Shown here piece by piece: positions 25,512-36,756 of a stretch of DNA of 64,000 bases. Source of the stretch: Synaphobranchus kaupii (lineage: Eukaryota; Chordata; Actinopteri; Anguilliformes; Synaphobranchidae). The DNA is taken from positions 94,159,945 to 94,223,944 of the forward strand of contig CM056376.1 of assembly GCA_029718625.1 (NCBI GenBank). The letters run 5' to 3'. The translations under genes were made by a program, and so were the position numbers. Numbering within the stretch: position 1 is the stretch's first letter; every line of letters starts with the position of its first letter. The notes below the pieces were generated by a model that made no database searches, had not been told where the DNA came from, and saw only the letters and a program-made list of their open reading frames with translations.

Positions 25512-25836
25512 AGATTATTTTGTGTAATTCCATCACAGGGAATGCTTTGAACATAAGATTTCAATAAGCTTATTTTTTCTGATGTCAGGAAATGGCTGCT
25601 TCAGTGTGTCTGTGTGTGCATGTGCGTATGTGTGGTAACTGGGTAGGGCTGAGGGTGGGGAAGGGGTGCGGTCGCGTGCAGCATTTAGAGGAACTGTCGG
25701 AGGAAGGGGCTTAGGGAGGAGGTGCTTCGTCTGCCCGCTTTGTAGTGCGCCTGCATCACTGCCAACTATTGATGTGCCTCTGTGTTGGCCGGGAAACTGG
25801 GCAAGGGGAGAGAGCCTGCTCAGTACGCAGGGAAGA

Positions 25837-25837
25837 G

Positions 25838-25875
<38 letters not shown>
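25837..25875. repeat. (GA)n microsatellite
   Basis: AGAGAG run of about 19 units; the Arg-Glu peptide read from it is spurious. Confidence 0.9.
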
Positions 25876-25876
<1 letters not shown>

Positions 25877-26312
25877 CAGGAAGCCACCAGACAGTGGCAG
25901 ATAAGGCTGGTAGACATATATGTGTAGAGGGGAAATGAGGCTGTTGTTCCTGAGTTCTATCCGCCATCAGAGGGTTGAAGTTGCATTTAGGTGTTGCGTT
26001 TCATTGCCAAGTTACACGCAGAGGTTGCATTTATTGTATACAAGATACCATATCTTTATTTTGATTTATTTTTATGACTATCTTATTTTATTTTATTATT
26101 TGGTTTGTTTCGTTCTGTCCATTGTGGAAGGCACCCAATAGTGCTTTTGTGGAAAAGGAGTAGGTTGTGCCCAGAGGGGGGCGCTGTTGTCTCATTGACA
26201 GAGGGTGGACAGGGTGAGAGAGCAGGTAACCAGGCATGCAAGAGGACTGTAAATTGAAGGAGAGCTCAGCGTGGAATGGCACGTTTGGGGGTGTGTTTGG
26301 GCGGCGGGGGTG

Positions 26313-26334
26313 TGGGGGGGGGGGGGGGGGGGGG
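26313..26334. repeat. Poly-G tract
   Basis: About 20 consecutive G bases preceded by further G-rich sequence; a likely site of length error or G-quadruplex formation. Confidence 0.85.
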
Positions 26335-27566
26335 TTCTAGAAGGAGTGTGGAGGAGGTGGGAGCATGCTGCTTTGTAGGGGGAGAGAGAGAGAGATTGGA
26401 GAGGCAGTGGCTGGTGGGTGGAAGAAGAGAACAGCCAGCTAGAGTTCCCTTCCATCAGATGATGTCTTTAAATGCTTGTGCTCTGTGACCTCTGTCCTTT
26501 AACGGCACGCCAGAATCAGAAGCACTGCCAGGTTATAATTATAGATTTGTGTTTGTTTTCATAATTTCTCTAAAGATACATAAAGATAAAAAAGGTGGGA
26601 AACAGGGGAGCAGTTTGGAGTGGTGGAACACTTTGTGCCTCTATATTCCCATTTCAAGGTGTGCATCTTCCTACCACTGTCTATAACTTGTTTCAATTGC
26701 AAAGCACTTTGAAAACACGCTCCCCAAGGGACAAATGAAATGGTCAGCATGAGTGGATTATGTAGGGATGTTTTTCTGGGGGGGTTTTGTGCATTTTTTT
26801 TTCTTTTATTTTGTAGGGCTGGTTTCCCCACATTAGGTGTTCCCATGGCAATAGCACATAGCTGTCTGTGGTAATGCCTAGCACCTATGACAAAGGACAT
26901 TCCAACTGAAAAACATTCCAAGAATAGAACCAGCTGGAGAGAGAGGTCAGACCATTTCATTGTTATCTTATAATAGAAATAATCAATTTTAAAAGAAAAA
27001 TGCCAAGGCAAATTTATAAAAGGCTACAGACAAGGTTTGCGATTTTGATTTAGGGTTTTTTTGTTTTTTTTGTCGTTTGTTTGTTGGTTTTTTTTTTAGT
27101 TTTATTTTTTTATTGATCAAAATATATTAAGAGAAAAGACTTTCATTTTACTTGAATTTTATTTTTTGTCTGCTCCATAGCAAAATGACTTGGATAGAAT
27201 ACAAAACATAAAATTACAACAACTTTTCTTGTATGTTAGTTTTTGCACATGTTCTAAGAGCAATTGGTATGTTCTTTATAAAAGACTAAGCTGTTCTGTC
27301 AGATGCCACCTTTTTAATGAGCTTTTTAGTCGTGCCCTGCATGCTGTGTTGGGTTTCAGACTCTGCAGGACTAATGTCTGAACAAATCTCACAGCTCTCT
27401 TCAGTCACATATATGTCACTTCCAGAGGATTGATTGATTCTTATATGTACTAGGATGCACCCAACCCCAGTGGGGAATTTTTGCGGGTTCAAGAAAATAC
27501 AGTTCCATTCCAGTATAGTCAATGGTGTCCTGTAACCATTTGCATTGGACATGAGTAGCCAGCTTG

Positions 27567-28084
27567 GTGTAATGTGGGCCATGTTGCTCAGTGATATCTA
27601 CCCTACTACAGTAGTGTAATGTGGGCCATGTTGCTCAGTGATATCTACCCTACTACAGTAGTGTAATGTGGGCCATGTTGCTCAGTGATATCTACCCTAC
27701 TACAGTAGGGTAATGTGGGCCATGTTGCTCAGTGATATCTACTCTACTACAGTAGGGTAATGTGGGCCATGTTGCTCAGTGATATCTACTCTACTACAGT
27801 AGGGTAATGTGGGCCATGTTGCTCAGTGATATCTACCCTACTACAGTAGGGTAATGTGGGCCATGTTGCTCAGTGATATCTACCCTACTACAGTAGGGTA
27901 ATGTGGGCCATGTTGCTCAGTGATATCTACCCTACTACAGTAGGGTAATGTGGGCCATGTTGCTCAGTGATATCTACTCTAATACAGTAGGGTAATGTGG
28001 CCATGTTGCTCAGTGATATCTACCCTACTACAGTAGGGTAATGTGGGCCATGTTGCTCAGTGATATCTACTCTACTACAGTAGG
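27567..28084 (+). repeat. 47-bp minisatellite, about 11 copies, hairpin-forming
   Basis: The unit (AATGTGGGCCATGTTGCTCA followed by GTGATATCTACCCTACTACAGTAGGGT; shown in two parts, split for length) recurs with 47-bp spacing. Units differ by a few substitutions (CCCTACT/CTCTACT, GTAGGG/GTAGTG) and one copy lacks a G. Most units contain TACCCTAC-taca-GTAGGGTA, a perfect 8-bp stem with a 4-base loop. There are no unique spacers, so it is not CRISPR. It lies in the candidate ccnd2 3' UTR. Confidence 0.95.
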
Positions 28085-29621
28085 TTAGGAATCTTCTCAG
28101 TGGCCTTGCAGAACAGCAATTGGACCAGCCGATAAATTGTGATCTGCCGCAACACAATTCCAGCATGGAAACACACAAATATACATTCGGCCTAAACTGA
28201 ACAAATGCTACCCAACTGTCCATCAGTGGAACCCTCCAACTTTTCCTGTCACCACTGTGAGTATGGCCATTTCATTATTTTCTGGCTTAGTTCTTAAAAT
28301 CAATTATGAAATATTTTGATACTGAATGAATCTGGATATGGGAAATTCAACTGGTTCTGAAATTCTTTATTTAGGTGGCTCTGAGGTTTTAAAATTGCTA
28401 TGAACAGAAAAAAAAATAATGCGCAGTTTTGTTTCTTGGTTTTTTTTTTGTTTGTTTGTTTTATTTTGTTGGTTTATTTGTTTATCTTTATTTTATGAGC
28501 GGTTGGAGTGTGGTGGGGGATAGATAATGTAATCCAAAGTGAGAGAGGGCTGAAAGGAGGGTGATGATATCATCAAGTCTGTATTGTATTGATTTTTTTT
28601 TTTTTTGCGCTGCTAAAAAGCTATGATTTTGTTTCATTCGTATACACAATAACATTACCTAGTTGTGATGTGTCACTTGAGTGTGCTGCTATTTTATAAA
28701 CATTTTTACTATAATATAATTACTTTACTGCTTAAAAAAAATACAGAATACTGAAGTAGATGGTAAAAGAAGAACATGAAATGAGTATTCGACTGGAAAT
28801 GCTCTCTGTACAGTTTGCTGAAATAGCATGTTTCTGTTCTGTTTTTTCCCCTCTATCTTCTTTTCCCTGTCACATTCTGCAAATGCGGTATTTATACACC
28901 TCAGGTTTACTGGACAAAAAAGACCCTTTCTCCTTGATCAATACCTCACGACTCTACAGTTTTTCAGGGAGCCAGGAAAGTGGGAAGGCAGAGCAGAACT
29001 CACTTCTGTTGTGCATTTGGGGAATTGTGGGGGAATTGCTTCCCCCAAAAGAGAGGGTTTAGGCATAAGGGGCTTCCACCTGGACTTAAACATAGTGGAG
29101 GGGGACAAGAACACTGTTACACCCTCGGACCTTCATTAATCAGTGTCTGCCCATGACCAACTCTCTGGCTTTCAATGCAAGTCTTAACAGAGAGTGCTCA
29201 GGGTGAGACTGTGGGTAACTTCAGTAAGAGAAATATTGTAGTCAATGCAGACAAAAAAAAAGTTAATTACCCAGACTACCTACAGTTCAAACAATGTTTA
29301 TGTCTATACATTGTGGTCAGTGAATTGGTTTCGATTGTACCGTATTTGATGAATGGTCTATGCATCTTTGACGAAATGAAAACACAAGCCATCCTTGTTT
29401 TCTTTCTGTGTGGTTTTCATCAGTCTGGTCTTGTTGCCTGGATACATGGATGCATCAGGCCCTCAGTACCTGGCCAGACGAATTGGTGTATCCTGAACTC
29501 AATTGTGACATCATTACCCACCCACGAAGTTATGAGAACATTGTGGATTTCACTATTTTGTTCCCCTCCCCTATGAATCACATCTTGTACCTCAATCATG
29601 TCTGTTGCACAATCTCTGTTC

Positions 29622-29627
29622 AATAAA
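29622..29627 (+). promoter_or_regulatory. ccnd2: Distal poly(A) signal candidate for ccnd2
   Basis: AATAAA in the context TTCAATAAACTTCTGC, 4.9 kb after the stop, at the distance expected from mammalian CCND2 transcripts. Confidence 0.4.
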
Positions 29628-29645
29628 CTTCTGCTTTAAAGAGTG

Positions 29646-30480
29646 TGACACCATAAATGTTATTCTCACATCTGTCTTCCTTTTTTATTTTTTAAATTAA
29701 AGTAATGAAAAAAAAGTGAAGCAGTGTGTGGGTGTAAATACAGGAAGGTGGACTCGAGAATGCTGTAGTAATGAAAGCGGTGGAAGGCTGGTCAGGGGAG
29801 TGAGGCAGGGAGATGTTGGGGGTGATGGAAGTAGGCAGATGTTGATATCTGCTTGGTGACTGGCATTTTGTCGTCCTTTGTTGAAATAGAGTTCAGAAAC
29901 AGAAAATCACAATGCCCCTCTGCCTGGAAACCCCTGAAATAAGAGATCCCAGTGACAATGATTAAACACATGTGCTTACTCACAAATTATGGACGGTTTT
30001 GTAAAAAAAAAGAATTTGAAAAATTGCTTATCCTATTTCTGCAACATTTTCTATGGATTTTGCATGGTTTCCAGGCAGATGAGACGGTTGGTCTTCAGTG
30101 TGTGGCGTTGGTGATGAGCCAGTACCCCCAAGGTGTCTTGTGTTCCACTGATCAGTTAGATGTCCCCCCAGTACCAGTCTGGGGATTTGATGGTGTAGTA
30201 AGTTAACATGAGTTTCAGAGTTAGTGTTGAATTCAGTATTGACAAGTCTGTCTATGATTAATCGGTTCTTTATTGATCTGTTTGAAGAGGATTCCTTTTT
30301 AAGTGTTGTGAAGGATATAGGCATGCTGTACGGTCAATAAACTCACCATGAATGAAACGCTTACCTCCACTCTCATTTTATTTGCTTGTAATCTATTTCT
30401 GCGCAGTCTCTGGTCTGTAGTTCTACTGGTTCTAATTTTAATTCTTTATGTGCACAATTCATATATGCAATCTTCCAACT
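29646..30480. other. Intergenic sequence without recognised gene
   Basis: Unique-looking sequence; another AATAAA lies near 30336. No domain-bearing open frame and no clear repeat seen. Confidence 0.6.
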
Positions 30481-30481
30481 T

Positions 30482-30960
30482 AAAGGGATAGTTCGGAATT
30501 TTGGACATAATGTCTCAATTATGACTTACCCATGATGTAGATGATTGATGGAAACCATTTTCAGCTAATTCCATGCTGTCCTTCATTTGGACATACACAT
30601 GTTGCTAATGCTAGCACAACTCTATGGTAACCGGTAGCATCCACTACCAAACGCACTTAAACACTCCACAGTGCACCCAAAGCAAATAAAATATGACGAC
30701 AGTCTATATTCTCTGGAAGTACGGCGGCGGAGCGGTACTTTACGTTACCTACGAATGTAGTGCCGGCACTGGTCGACTACAACAACAAAGAAGAGCAACA
30801 AGTTGCAATGGCCACGTTCGCTCCGCCGCTGTACTTCCACAGAGAATATAGGTCAGCACAAAGTAAAGGATTCAACGATAGTTTGACTTCAAAAATTATG
30901 GTATAAACACTAGGGCTGTCAACATAGGCCAAAAATCACATTCGAATATTCCTTCTGAAA
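30482..30960. repeat. Probable interspersed fish repeat with internal inverted repeat
   Basis: It starts AAGGGATAGTTCGGAATTTT, a motif common at the ends of fish non-autonomous DNA elements. CTATATTCTCTGGAAGTACG near 30702 is inverted near 30830-30852, each arm beside a GGCGGAGC or GCTCCGCC box. The matching right terminus is not evident. A hAT-like terminus TAGGGCTGTCAAC starts near 30911 and is probably truncated. Confidence 0.4.
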
Positions 30961-31612
30961 AAACACATAAGTTTGAATATAATAATAATATAAATATAAT
31001 AATATAATTTTAAAATGTTACAATTTGACCAACTTTCGGGCTGTGCTATTGCACGTTAGGTCCACAAGAGGGCAAACCAATACAACGAGACACATAACTA
31101 GTATTGTTGCATTTTATTTGAACATAAACATGAATGCAGTCAAGTTTGAAAAAAAAAACCTGTTAACATTCAAGAAGATGGCTTTTAAAATCTACATACA
31201 CACTTTTATAATGCTTTTGTTTGAATAAAATGAAGGCACACAATTTCAAGAAATGTTACTAAAAATAATTTTGATCCTGGGGGATCATTTACAATAAAGT
31301 GCTATTAAAAACAAAAGTACCATCTTTGACCTTTTGGAGAGGGAACTGTGATCAGCATAGTTTTAATGTTTAACGTAGGCCATTTGTAGCTTACATAGCT
31401 TGCATACAACTTTGTCTCAAGGTTCCACAATTTTGCCGTTCACTGACCAAAAACCGAAGTACTTCCAAACAGGGCTTTTTAGATTGCTCGGAGTGCTAAT
31501 CACTCTCTCCGCAGCTGAGCTGGTTTCCGAACTCTCTGCCATGCTGCTACTGTTGAATTATTGGCTCTTTTCAGGTCAACGAATGTGCCTACATTTGATT
31601 TTCAATCTGCTA

Positions 31613-33075
31613 TTAAATGAAAGTGCCAGGTCCGTCCTGTACAAGCATAGAAATGACCCGTATGCAGCGTCTTCCGTTTTCAACAGAGGAGACGCTAAAA
31701 ATATCAACATTCTCTGCTGCCCTCAGGTCTTCAGGAAGGCTATTCCAGAGGCGTGGACCATAGTAATAAAAGGATGCCTCACCGTGGGTTTTTGTTCTGA
31801 CTTTAGGGATGATTAAAAGGCCACTACCAGAAGACCTGAGGGTCCTAGAGGGTTCATAGGCTAAAAGCAAATTTGATAAATAGATAGGACCAAGACCATT
31901 AAGAGCTTTATAAACCAATAAAAGGACCTTAAAATCAATTATGAAGCAAACAGGTAGCCAGTGCAGAGACTTTAAAATTGGTGTAATGTGTGCTCTCTTT
32001 CTGGTCCTGGTCAATACACTATACAATACACACCCATGCAGCTGGGTTTTGCAGTAATTGTAATTGAGCTATATTCTTTTTTGGAGACCAGAAAGTAATG
32101 CATTACAATAGTCAATCCTGCAGGTAATAAAGGCGTGCATTAATGTCTCTGTATTAGCTTGAGAGAGAAACGGTCGCACTCTGGCAATGTTCTTAAGATG
32201 ATAAAATGCATTCTTAATTATTTTTCTAATGTGAGGTTTAAAACTAAGATCTGAATGAAAGATAACTCCTAGGTTTTTTACTTGTTGACAGGGGATTAAT
32301 GCCAGTGCTTGCAGTTTCACACTTATTTGTCTCTCTGAGCTTCAGTACCAATAACCAAGACTTCAGTTTTGTCCTGGTTGAGCTGTAGAAAATGTTCTGC
32401 CATTGATATCTAAAATGCAGTTAAAAAGGGCATATATTGGCCCTGAGTCATCAGGAGACACTGCAATGTAAAGCTGTGTGTCATCAGCATAGCTATGGAA
32501 ATTTATGCAGTGGCTCCAGATGACGTTTCCAAGTGGCAACATGTATAGGTTAAAAAGTGTACGACCTGAAATTGAACCTTGAGGAACGTCGCAATTCATT
32601 TTATAGCTTTTAGATGAACAATCATCCATGCTTACAAAAAATTCTCTATAGGTAAGATAAAATTTGAACCAATTAAAATCAGTACCAGAGAGGCCAATCA
32701 GACTGTGAAGTCTACCTAAAAGAATCGAGTGATCTATCGAGTGATCTATTTCTCATATCCATATTGGACCTGAGGTCATTTACAACCTTGACTAGAGCTC
32801 TCTAGTGCTCTCTAGTGCTGTCTCAGTACTATGATTGGCCCGAAAACCAGATACCGTATTTTTCAAAAATATTGTGGGAGTTCATAAAATCATTTAGCTG
32901 ATTAAAAACAAGCTTCTCTAACATTTTACTTAAAATCAAATCTAAATTGTTTCACTTCAGAAGAGGTTTAACTATGGCGGTTTTTAGGGCAGTAGGGAAA
33001 ACACCCATCTGAAGAGAATAGTTTACAATGTTAAATAAATCTTCATCAAAAAAGCTAATAAACTGTTTTAAAAAA
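31613..33075 (-). pseudogene. L2-like LINE reverse transcriptase, degenerate
   Basis: Minus-strand pieces in several frames keep recognisable LINE order: VPQGSISGRTLFNLYMLPLG (PQG motif) and YADDTQLYIA (catalytic YADD) near 32480-32600, VKNLGVIFHSDLSFKPHI near 32250, and the C-terminal HWLPVCFIIDFKVLLLVYKA with GPRLWNSLPEDLR near 31700-31960. This order and wording are typical of the L2/CR1 group in fish. Frameshifts and stops abolish the reading frame. The N-terminal side (near 33000-33075) is interrupted by a gypsy fragment; LINE-like sequence may resume from about 33905. Confidence 0.85.
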
Positions 33076-33174
33076 AGGATGTGGGAATGGGATCTAAAAA
33101 GCAGGTTGCGGGTTTTAATTGGGAAATTGTCATGGTTTTGCAGCTTGCCTGCTCCTCTCTGCGATATTTTTTTT

Positions 33175-33719
33175 CTTTGCAGAAAAGGTTGGCCGATAGG
33201 CGCCGTCGCCCGGCTCCCACCTACCGTGTTGGGCAACGGGTTTGGCTTTCCACGCAGGATCTGCCTTTGTGTGTGGAGTCTCACAAACTCGCTCCGCGCT
33301 TCGTGGGCCCGTTTAAAATCATTCGAAAAATTAACCCTGTTACGGTACGTCTTCAGCTTCCTCGTTCCATGAGGGTTCACCTGACGTTTCACATCTCCCG
33401 GCTTAAGCCGCTGCTCGTAAGAGCGTTGGTTCCTGTCGACAAACCACCGCCTCCTCCTCGGTTCATTGGGGGAGGTCCGGTGTATTCTGTGCGAGGTATA
33501 CTGGCTGAGAGACGTGTTAGCAGAGGGGTTCAGTTCCTCATAGATTGGGAGGGCTATGGCCCTGAGGAACACTGTTGGGTCCCGTCCAGAAACATCTTGG
33601 ATCCGGGACTCATTAATGATTTTCGCAGACATAGTTCTAAAGGACCGGAGGATTTATTATTTCGTTATTATTCTTTCTGTTCGACTCTGCTAGTCTGTTT
33701 CGCCCTATTTTCTGGGTAG
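33175..33719 (+). pseudogene. Ty3/gypsy pol C-terminus with chromodomain (fragment)
   Basis: Open frame to the TAG at 33717-33719. [15 protein letters not shown] and [16 protein letters not shown] form the SH3-like/GPY-F end of integrase; [20 protein letters not shown] followed by ILDPGLI is the chromodomain, which by family knowledge directs integration through histone binding. Upstream gag, protease, reverse transcriptase and the integrase core are absent. The fragment lies between two parts of the L2-like LINE, so it inserted into or recombined with it. It is followed by about 180 bp of probable gypsy 3' sequence and no complete LTR. Confidence 0.9.
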
Positions 33720-33904
33720 TTTTCAGTTGACATTCGCCAGGGGTTGTTTTCCCCTTTTTTCCGTTCCTCTTTACCCAACTAGTGGCTCCCACTGTCATGG
33801 GTGCTTTTAGATTCCCTTCCGGTCGCGTCTGGTCCTCCAACCCCTTCCTTTCCCTGATAGGAAATAACTTTGCCAAGCATCCAAACATCAACCAGGACAA
33901 ATCT

Positions 33905-34310
33905 CTCCAGGGCGCAAAGGTTCTGGTGTATTAAGATTCATAGGCTGACATTGACATAAATTTGATCTAATAGTGTCTATTTTATCTCTGAAGTCTGAAG
34001 TGGACTGCAAATTCTGCACATGAAGAGATTTTGTCCGTTAACCTTGCTATCCAGTTTATCAAACGCAGAGGAAGGTTCTCATTGGGTAGGCAGATATCAC
34101 TGTCACCTTAAGATAATGCCTTTCCCTTCCCACTGGGACCTTTTCGGAATTAACTGGAAATCTAAAATTCTATATCTCGGTTCATTTAACTTCAGTTGTC
34201 GCAGTAGTCCCCACTTGATCCGAGGCTCCATGTTGGTTTTCACCTGCAAATGGCCTTTCATGTGTTTCTGCTTGAAGATTTTTAGTAGTAGATTTTCCTA
34301 ATTTTCACTT
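33905..34310 (-). repeat. Possible upstream part of the split L2-like LINE
   Basis: On the minus strand, short stretches resemble the segment upstream of RT in L2-group ORF2 (a FRDKIDTIRSNL-like phrase near 33950-34000). This is weak support, based on position beyond the gypsy fragment and style. Confidence 0.35.
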
Positions 34311-34902
34311 GCCAGATGCATTGCTGCAATCAAAAGCATGTTCGCAAAGCACATTCGACTAGCTAAAATTCCCTGGGGGGGAGAGAAAAAAAAAAAAAAA
34401 AACTCTCAGATCCAAGATCTCATGCCCTCCTTCACATCAGTGGCACTGGAGCATTACTAAACGTTACTGCTTTTCTGAGGGGTCTTACAAAATTTGCTAT
34501 GAGAATAAACACCCAAAGACAAGACTCCTCAATCTGTCAAATTGGTGTTGAATCTGCACGACGTGCACAATCGTTTCAAATTAATGATGCCGATAGACCT
34601 GGGTTCTGGGCTTTGCTGCTTAGTCTCTGGAACGACATGTTTTCATCACGATTTATTCAACTTCCAAATCTTCAGAACTCTATACCTGGGTTTTCAGCAG
34701 CGGGTCTGCGGACCCCTGGGGATCCTTGAGGGTACTGTAACCCTGGATGTATTTGAGCTGGGCGGGGGTCCCTGGGCCAGAAAAGATTCAACCCTGTTCT
34801 ATACTAATGCAGCACCATCCAGTGGTTTTGGGGGTTTGCACATTCACAAAGTGAATGGCCTGATAAAAAATTAAATCCTTACCATATAAGTTATATAACA
34901 GT
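34311..34902. other. Unassigned intergenic sequence
   Basis: No supported gene. A poly-A run lies at about 34387-34401, and a G/C-rich patch at 34700-34790 may be an old element end. Confidence 0.5.
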
Positions 34903-35344
34903 GCTTTTGTAAGGCACCTGGGTTCCATCCCGGGTTTTCCTATTGTCTCATAGTCCACCCCGTGTTTTCCCTCTCTCCCTCTTACTTGTGTCTTGCACTC
35001 CCCACACCTGCATTGTGTTTTCCTCTCGTGTCCTCGTTACCCTTCTCCCATCTGTTGCTCATTTTGTCCTCGTCATGTCTTGTATATAGTCTGTCCCGTC
35101 ACTTTGTTCGGGGCCGGAACGTCTTGTGTACTCATCGTGTTTTCCGTTCGTGGTCCTGTCTTGTTCTGTCTCGCCCTGTTCTGTCTTGTTTCGTACCCTC
35201 TTGTCATGTACCCTCGTGTTATGTACCTCCTTGTCTTTATCATGTTTAGCCCTCATTTCCCTCCAGGCTCCCTCGTTCCCCCAGGCTGAGTTCCTGTTCC
35301 CCAGGCTGAGCGCCTGAGCCCTTAGCTGGGCGCTTGGCCTAGTG

Positions 35345-36470
35345 CCTGCCGTCCTCCCCACGGCCTGAGTGCCGCCCTTGTTCCTGACCCCACGGCCTGA
35401 GTGCCGCCCTTGTTCCTGACCCCACGGCCTGAGTGCCGCCCTTGTTCCTGATCCCACGGCCTGAGTGCCGCCCTTGTTCCTGACCCCACGGCCTGAGTGC
35501 CGCCCTTGTTCCTGACCCCACGGCCTGAGTGCCGCCCTTGTTCCTGACCCCACGGCCTGAGTGCTGCCCTTGTTCCTGATCCCACGGCCTGAGTGCCGCC
35601 CTTGTTCCTGACCCCACGGCCTGAGTGCCGCCCTTGTTCCTGATCCCACGGCCTGAGTGCCGCCCTTGTTCCTGACCCCACGGCCTGAGTGCCGCCCTTG
35701 TTCCTGACCCCACGGCCTGAGTGCCGCCCTTGTTCCTGACCCCACGGCCTGACTGCTGCACCTGTTCCTGATCCCACGGCCTGAGTGCTGCCCTTGTTCC
35801 TGACCCCACGGCCTGAGTGCCGCCCTTGTTCCTGACCCCACGGCCTGAGTGCTGCCCTTGTTCCTGACCCCACGGCCTGAGTGCCGCCCTTGTTCCTGAC
35901 CCCACGGCCTGAGTGCTGCACCTGTTCCTGATCCCACGGCCTGACTGCTGCACCTGTTCCTGATCCCACGGCCTGAGTGCTGCCCTTGTTCCTGACCCCA
36001 CGGCCTGAGTGCCGCCCTTGTTCCTGACCCCACGGCCTGAGTGCTGCACCTGTTCCTGATCCCACGGCCTGAGTGCTGCACCTGTTCCTGACCCCACGGC
36101 CTGAGTGCTGCCCTTGTTCCTGACCCCACGGCCTGAGTGCCGCCCTTGTTCCTGACCCCACGGCCTGAGTGCTGCACCTGTTCCTGATCCCACGGCCTGA
36201 GTGCTGCACCTGTTCCTGACCCCACGGCCTGAGTGCTGCCCTTGTTCCTGACCCCACGGCCTGAGTGCCGCCCTTGTTCCTGACCCCACGGCCTCAGTGC
36301 CGCCCTTGTTCCTGATCCCACGGCCAGAGTGCCACACCCGTTGCTGACCCCACTGCTGGCGTGCCATCCTTAATCTGGACCCCACGGCCAGAGGGCCGCC
36401 ATGTTTCCTGACCCCACGGCCAGAGGGCCGCCATGTTTCCTGACCCCACGGCCGGAGTGCCGCCCACACC
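35345..36470. repeat. 32-bp minisatellite inside the LTR, about 30 regular copies
   Basis: Unit CCCCACGGCCTGAGTGCCGC plus CCTTGTTCCTGA repeats exactly every 32 bp, with variants GCTGCCCTTG and GCTGCACCTG and GACC/GATC. Units become divergent after about 36325. In the second half the variants follow a four-unit order, a 128-bp higher-order repeat. No unit contains a minus-strand stop in any frame, so three long overlapping minus open frames (up to 420 codons) are artefacts of the repeat. Confidence 0.95.
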
Positions 36471-36479
36471 TAGCCTGGT

Positions 36480-36552
36480 TCCTGACCCTTCCTTAGTTCC
36501 TGACCCTTCCTTAATTCCTGACCCTTCCTTAGTTCCTGACCCTTCCTAGTCT
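36480..36552. repeat. 18-bp tandem repeat, about 4 copies
   Basis: TTCCTGACCCTTCCTTAG repeated with A/G variation, just downstream of the 32-bp array within the same LTR. Confidence 0.85.
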
Positions 36553-36756
36553 AAGCCTCCTCCTCGTCGTCATAGCCCCCTCCTCGTCTTGACCCCTCCA
36601 TGTTCCTCCCTCACCTTGTTCCTGCCTCGTGTCTGGTTTCGTCTTGCCCCTGCCTATGTCTCTCAATAAATGTACTCCCTGGTGGAGTTTCCCCCTGAGC
36701 CGTCTCTGAATCTTGCGTTTGGGTCCGGTCCCCCCTGCGGGAACCTTAACAGCTTT

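Larger units (their letters stand above)
24746..29645 (+). other. ccnd2: Candidate ccnd2 3' UTR
   Basis: From the conserved stop to just past an AATAAA at 29622-29627. A proximal AATAAA is at 24961-24966. The implied length of about 4.9 kb is similar to the very long 3' UTR known for mammalian CCND2. The stretch is AT-rich with poly-T runs, holds microsatellites near 25470-25510 and 25837-25875, a poly-G tract at about 26313-26332 and the 47-bp repeat array. Possible microRNA seed matches: TGCTGCTA (miR-15/16 type) at 28684-28691 and TACCTCA (let-7 type) at 28942-28948 and 29588-29594. UTR extent is inferred, not shown. Confidence 0.5.
34908..36751 (+). mobile_element. Solo LTR (1844 bp) with 5-bp target duplication
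   Basis: It begins TGTAAGGCACC and ends GGAACCTTAACA, i.e. near-inverted TGT(T)AAGG/CCTTAACA termini, flanked by perfect 5-bp duplications GCTTT at 34903-34907 and 36752-36756. A TATA-like TGTATATAG near 35082 and AATAAA near 36665 fit promoter and polyadenylation functions of an LTR. No internal gag-pol lies next to it, so it is a solo LTR left by recombination. Most of its length is the 32-bp minisatellite. Confidence 0.85.

Noticed and set aside
27567..28084. CRISPR-like regular repeats
   Set aside because: Units are head-to-tail with no unique spacers, in a vertebrate genome; a minisatellite.
28760..29576. Overlapping + open frames of 100-133 codons
   Set aside because: No recognised domain; better explained as ccnd2 3' UTR, with stops and no splice context.
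35059..36469. Three long minus-strand open frames (311-420 codons)
   Set aside because: They are the 32-bp minisatellite read in all three frames; same repeat peptide in each, no domain.
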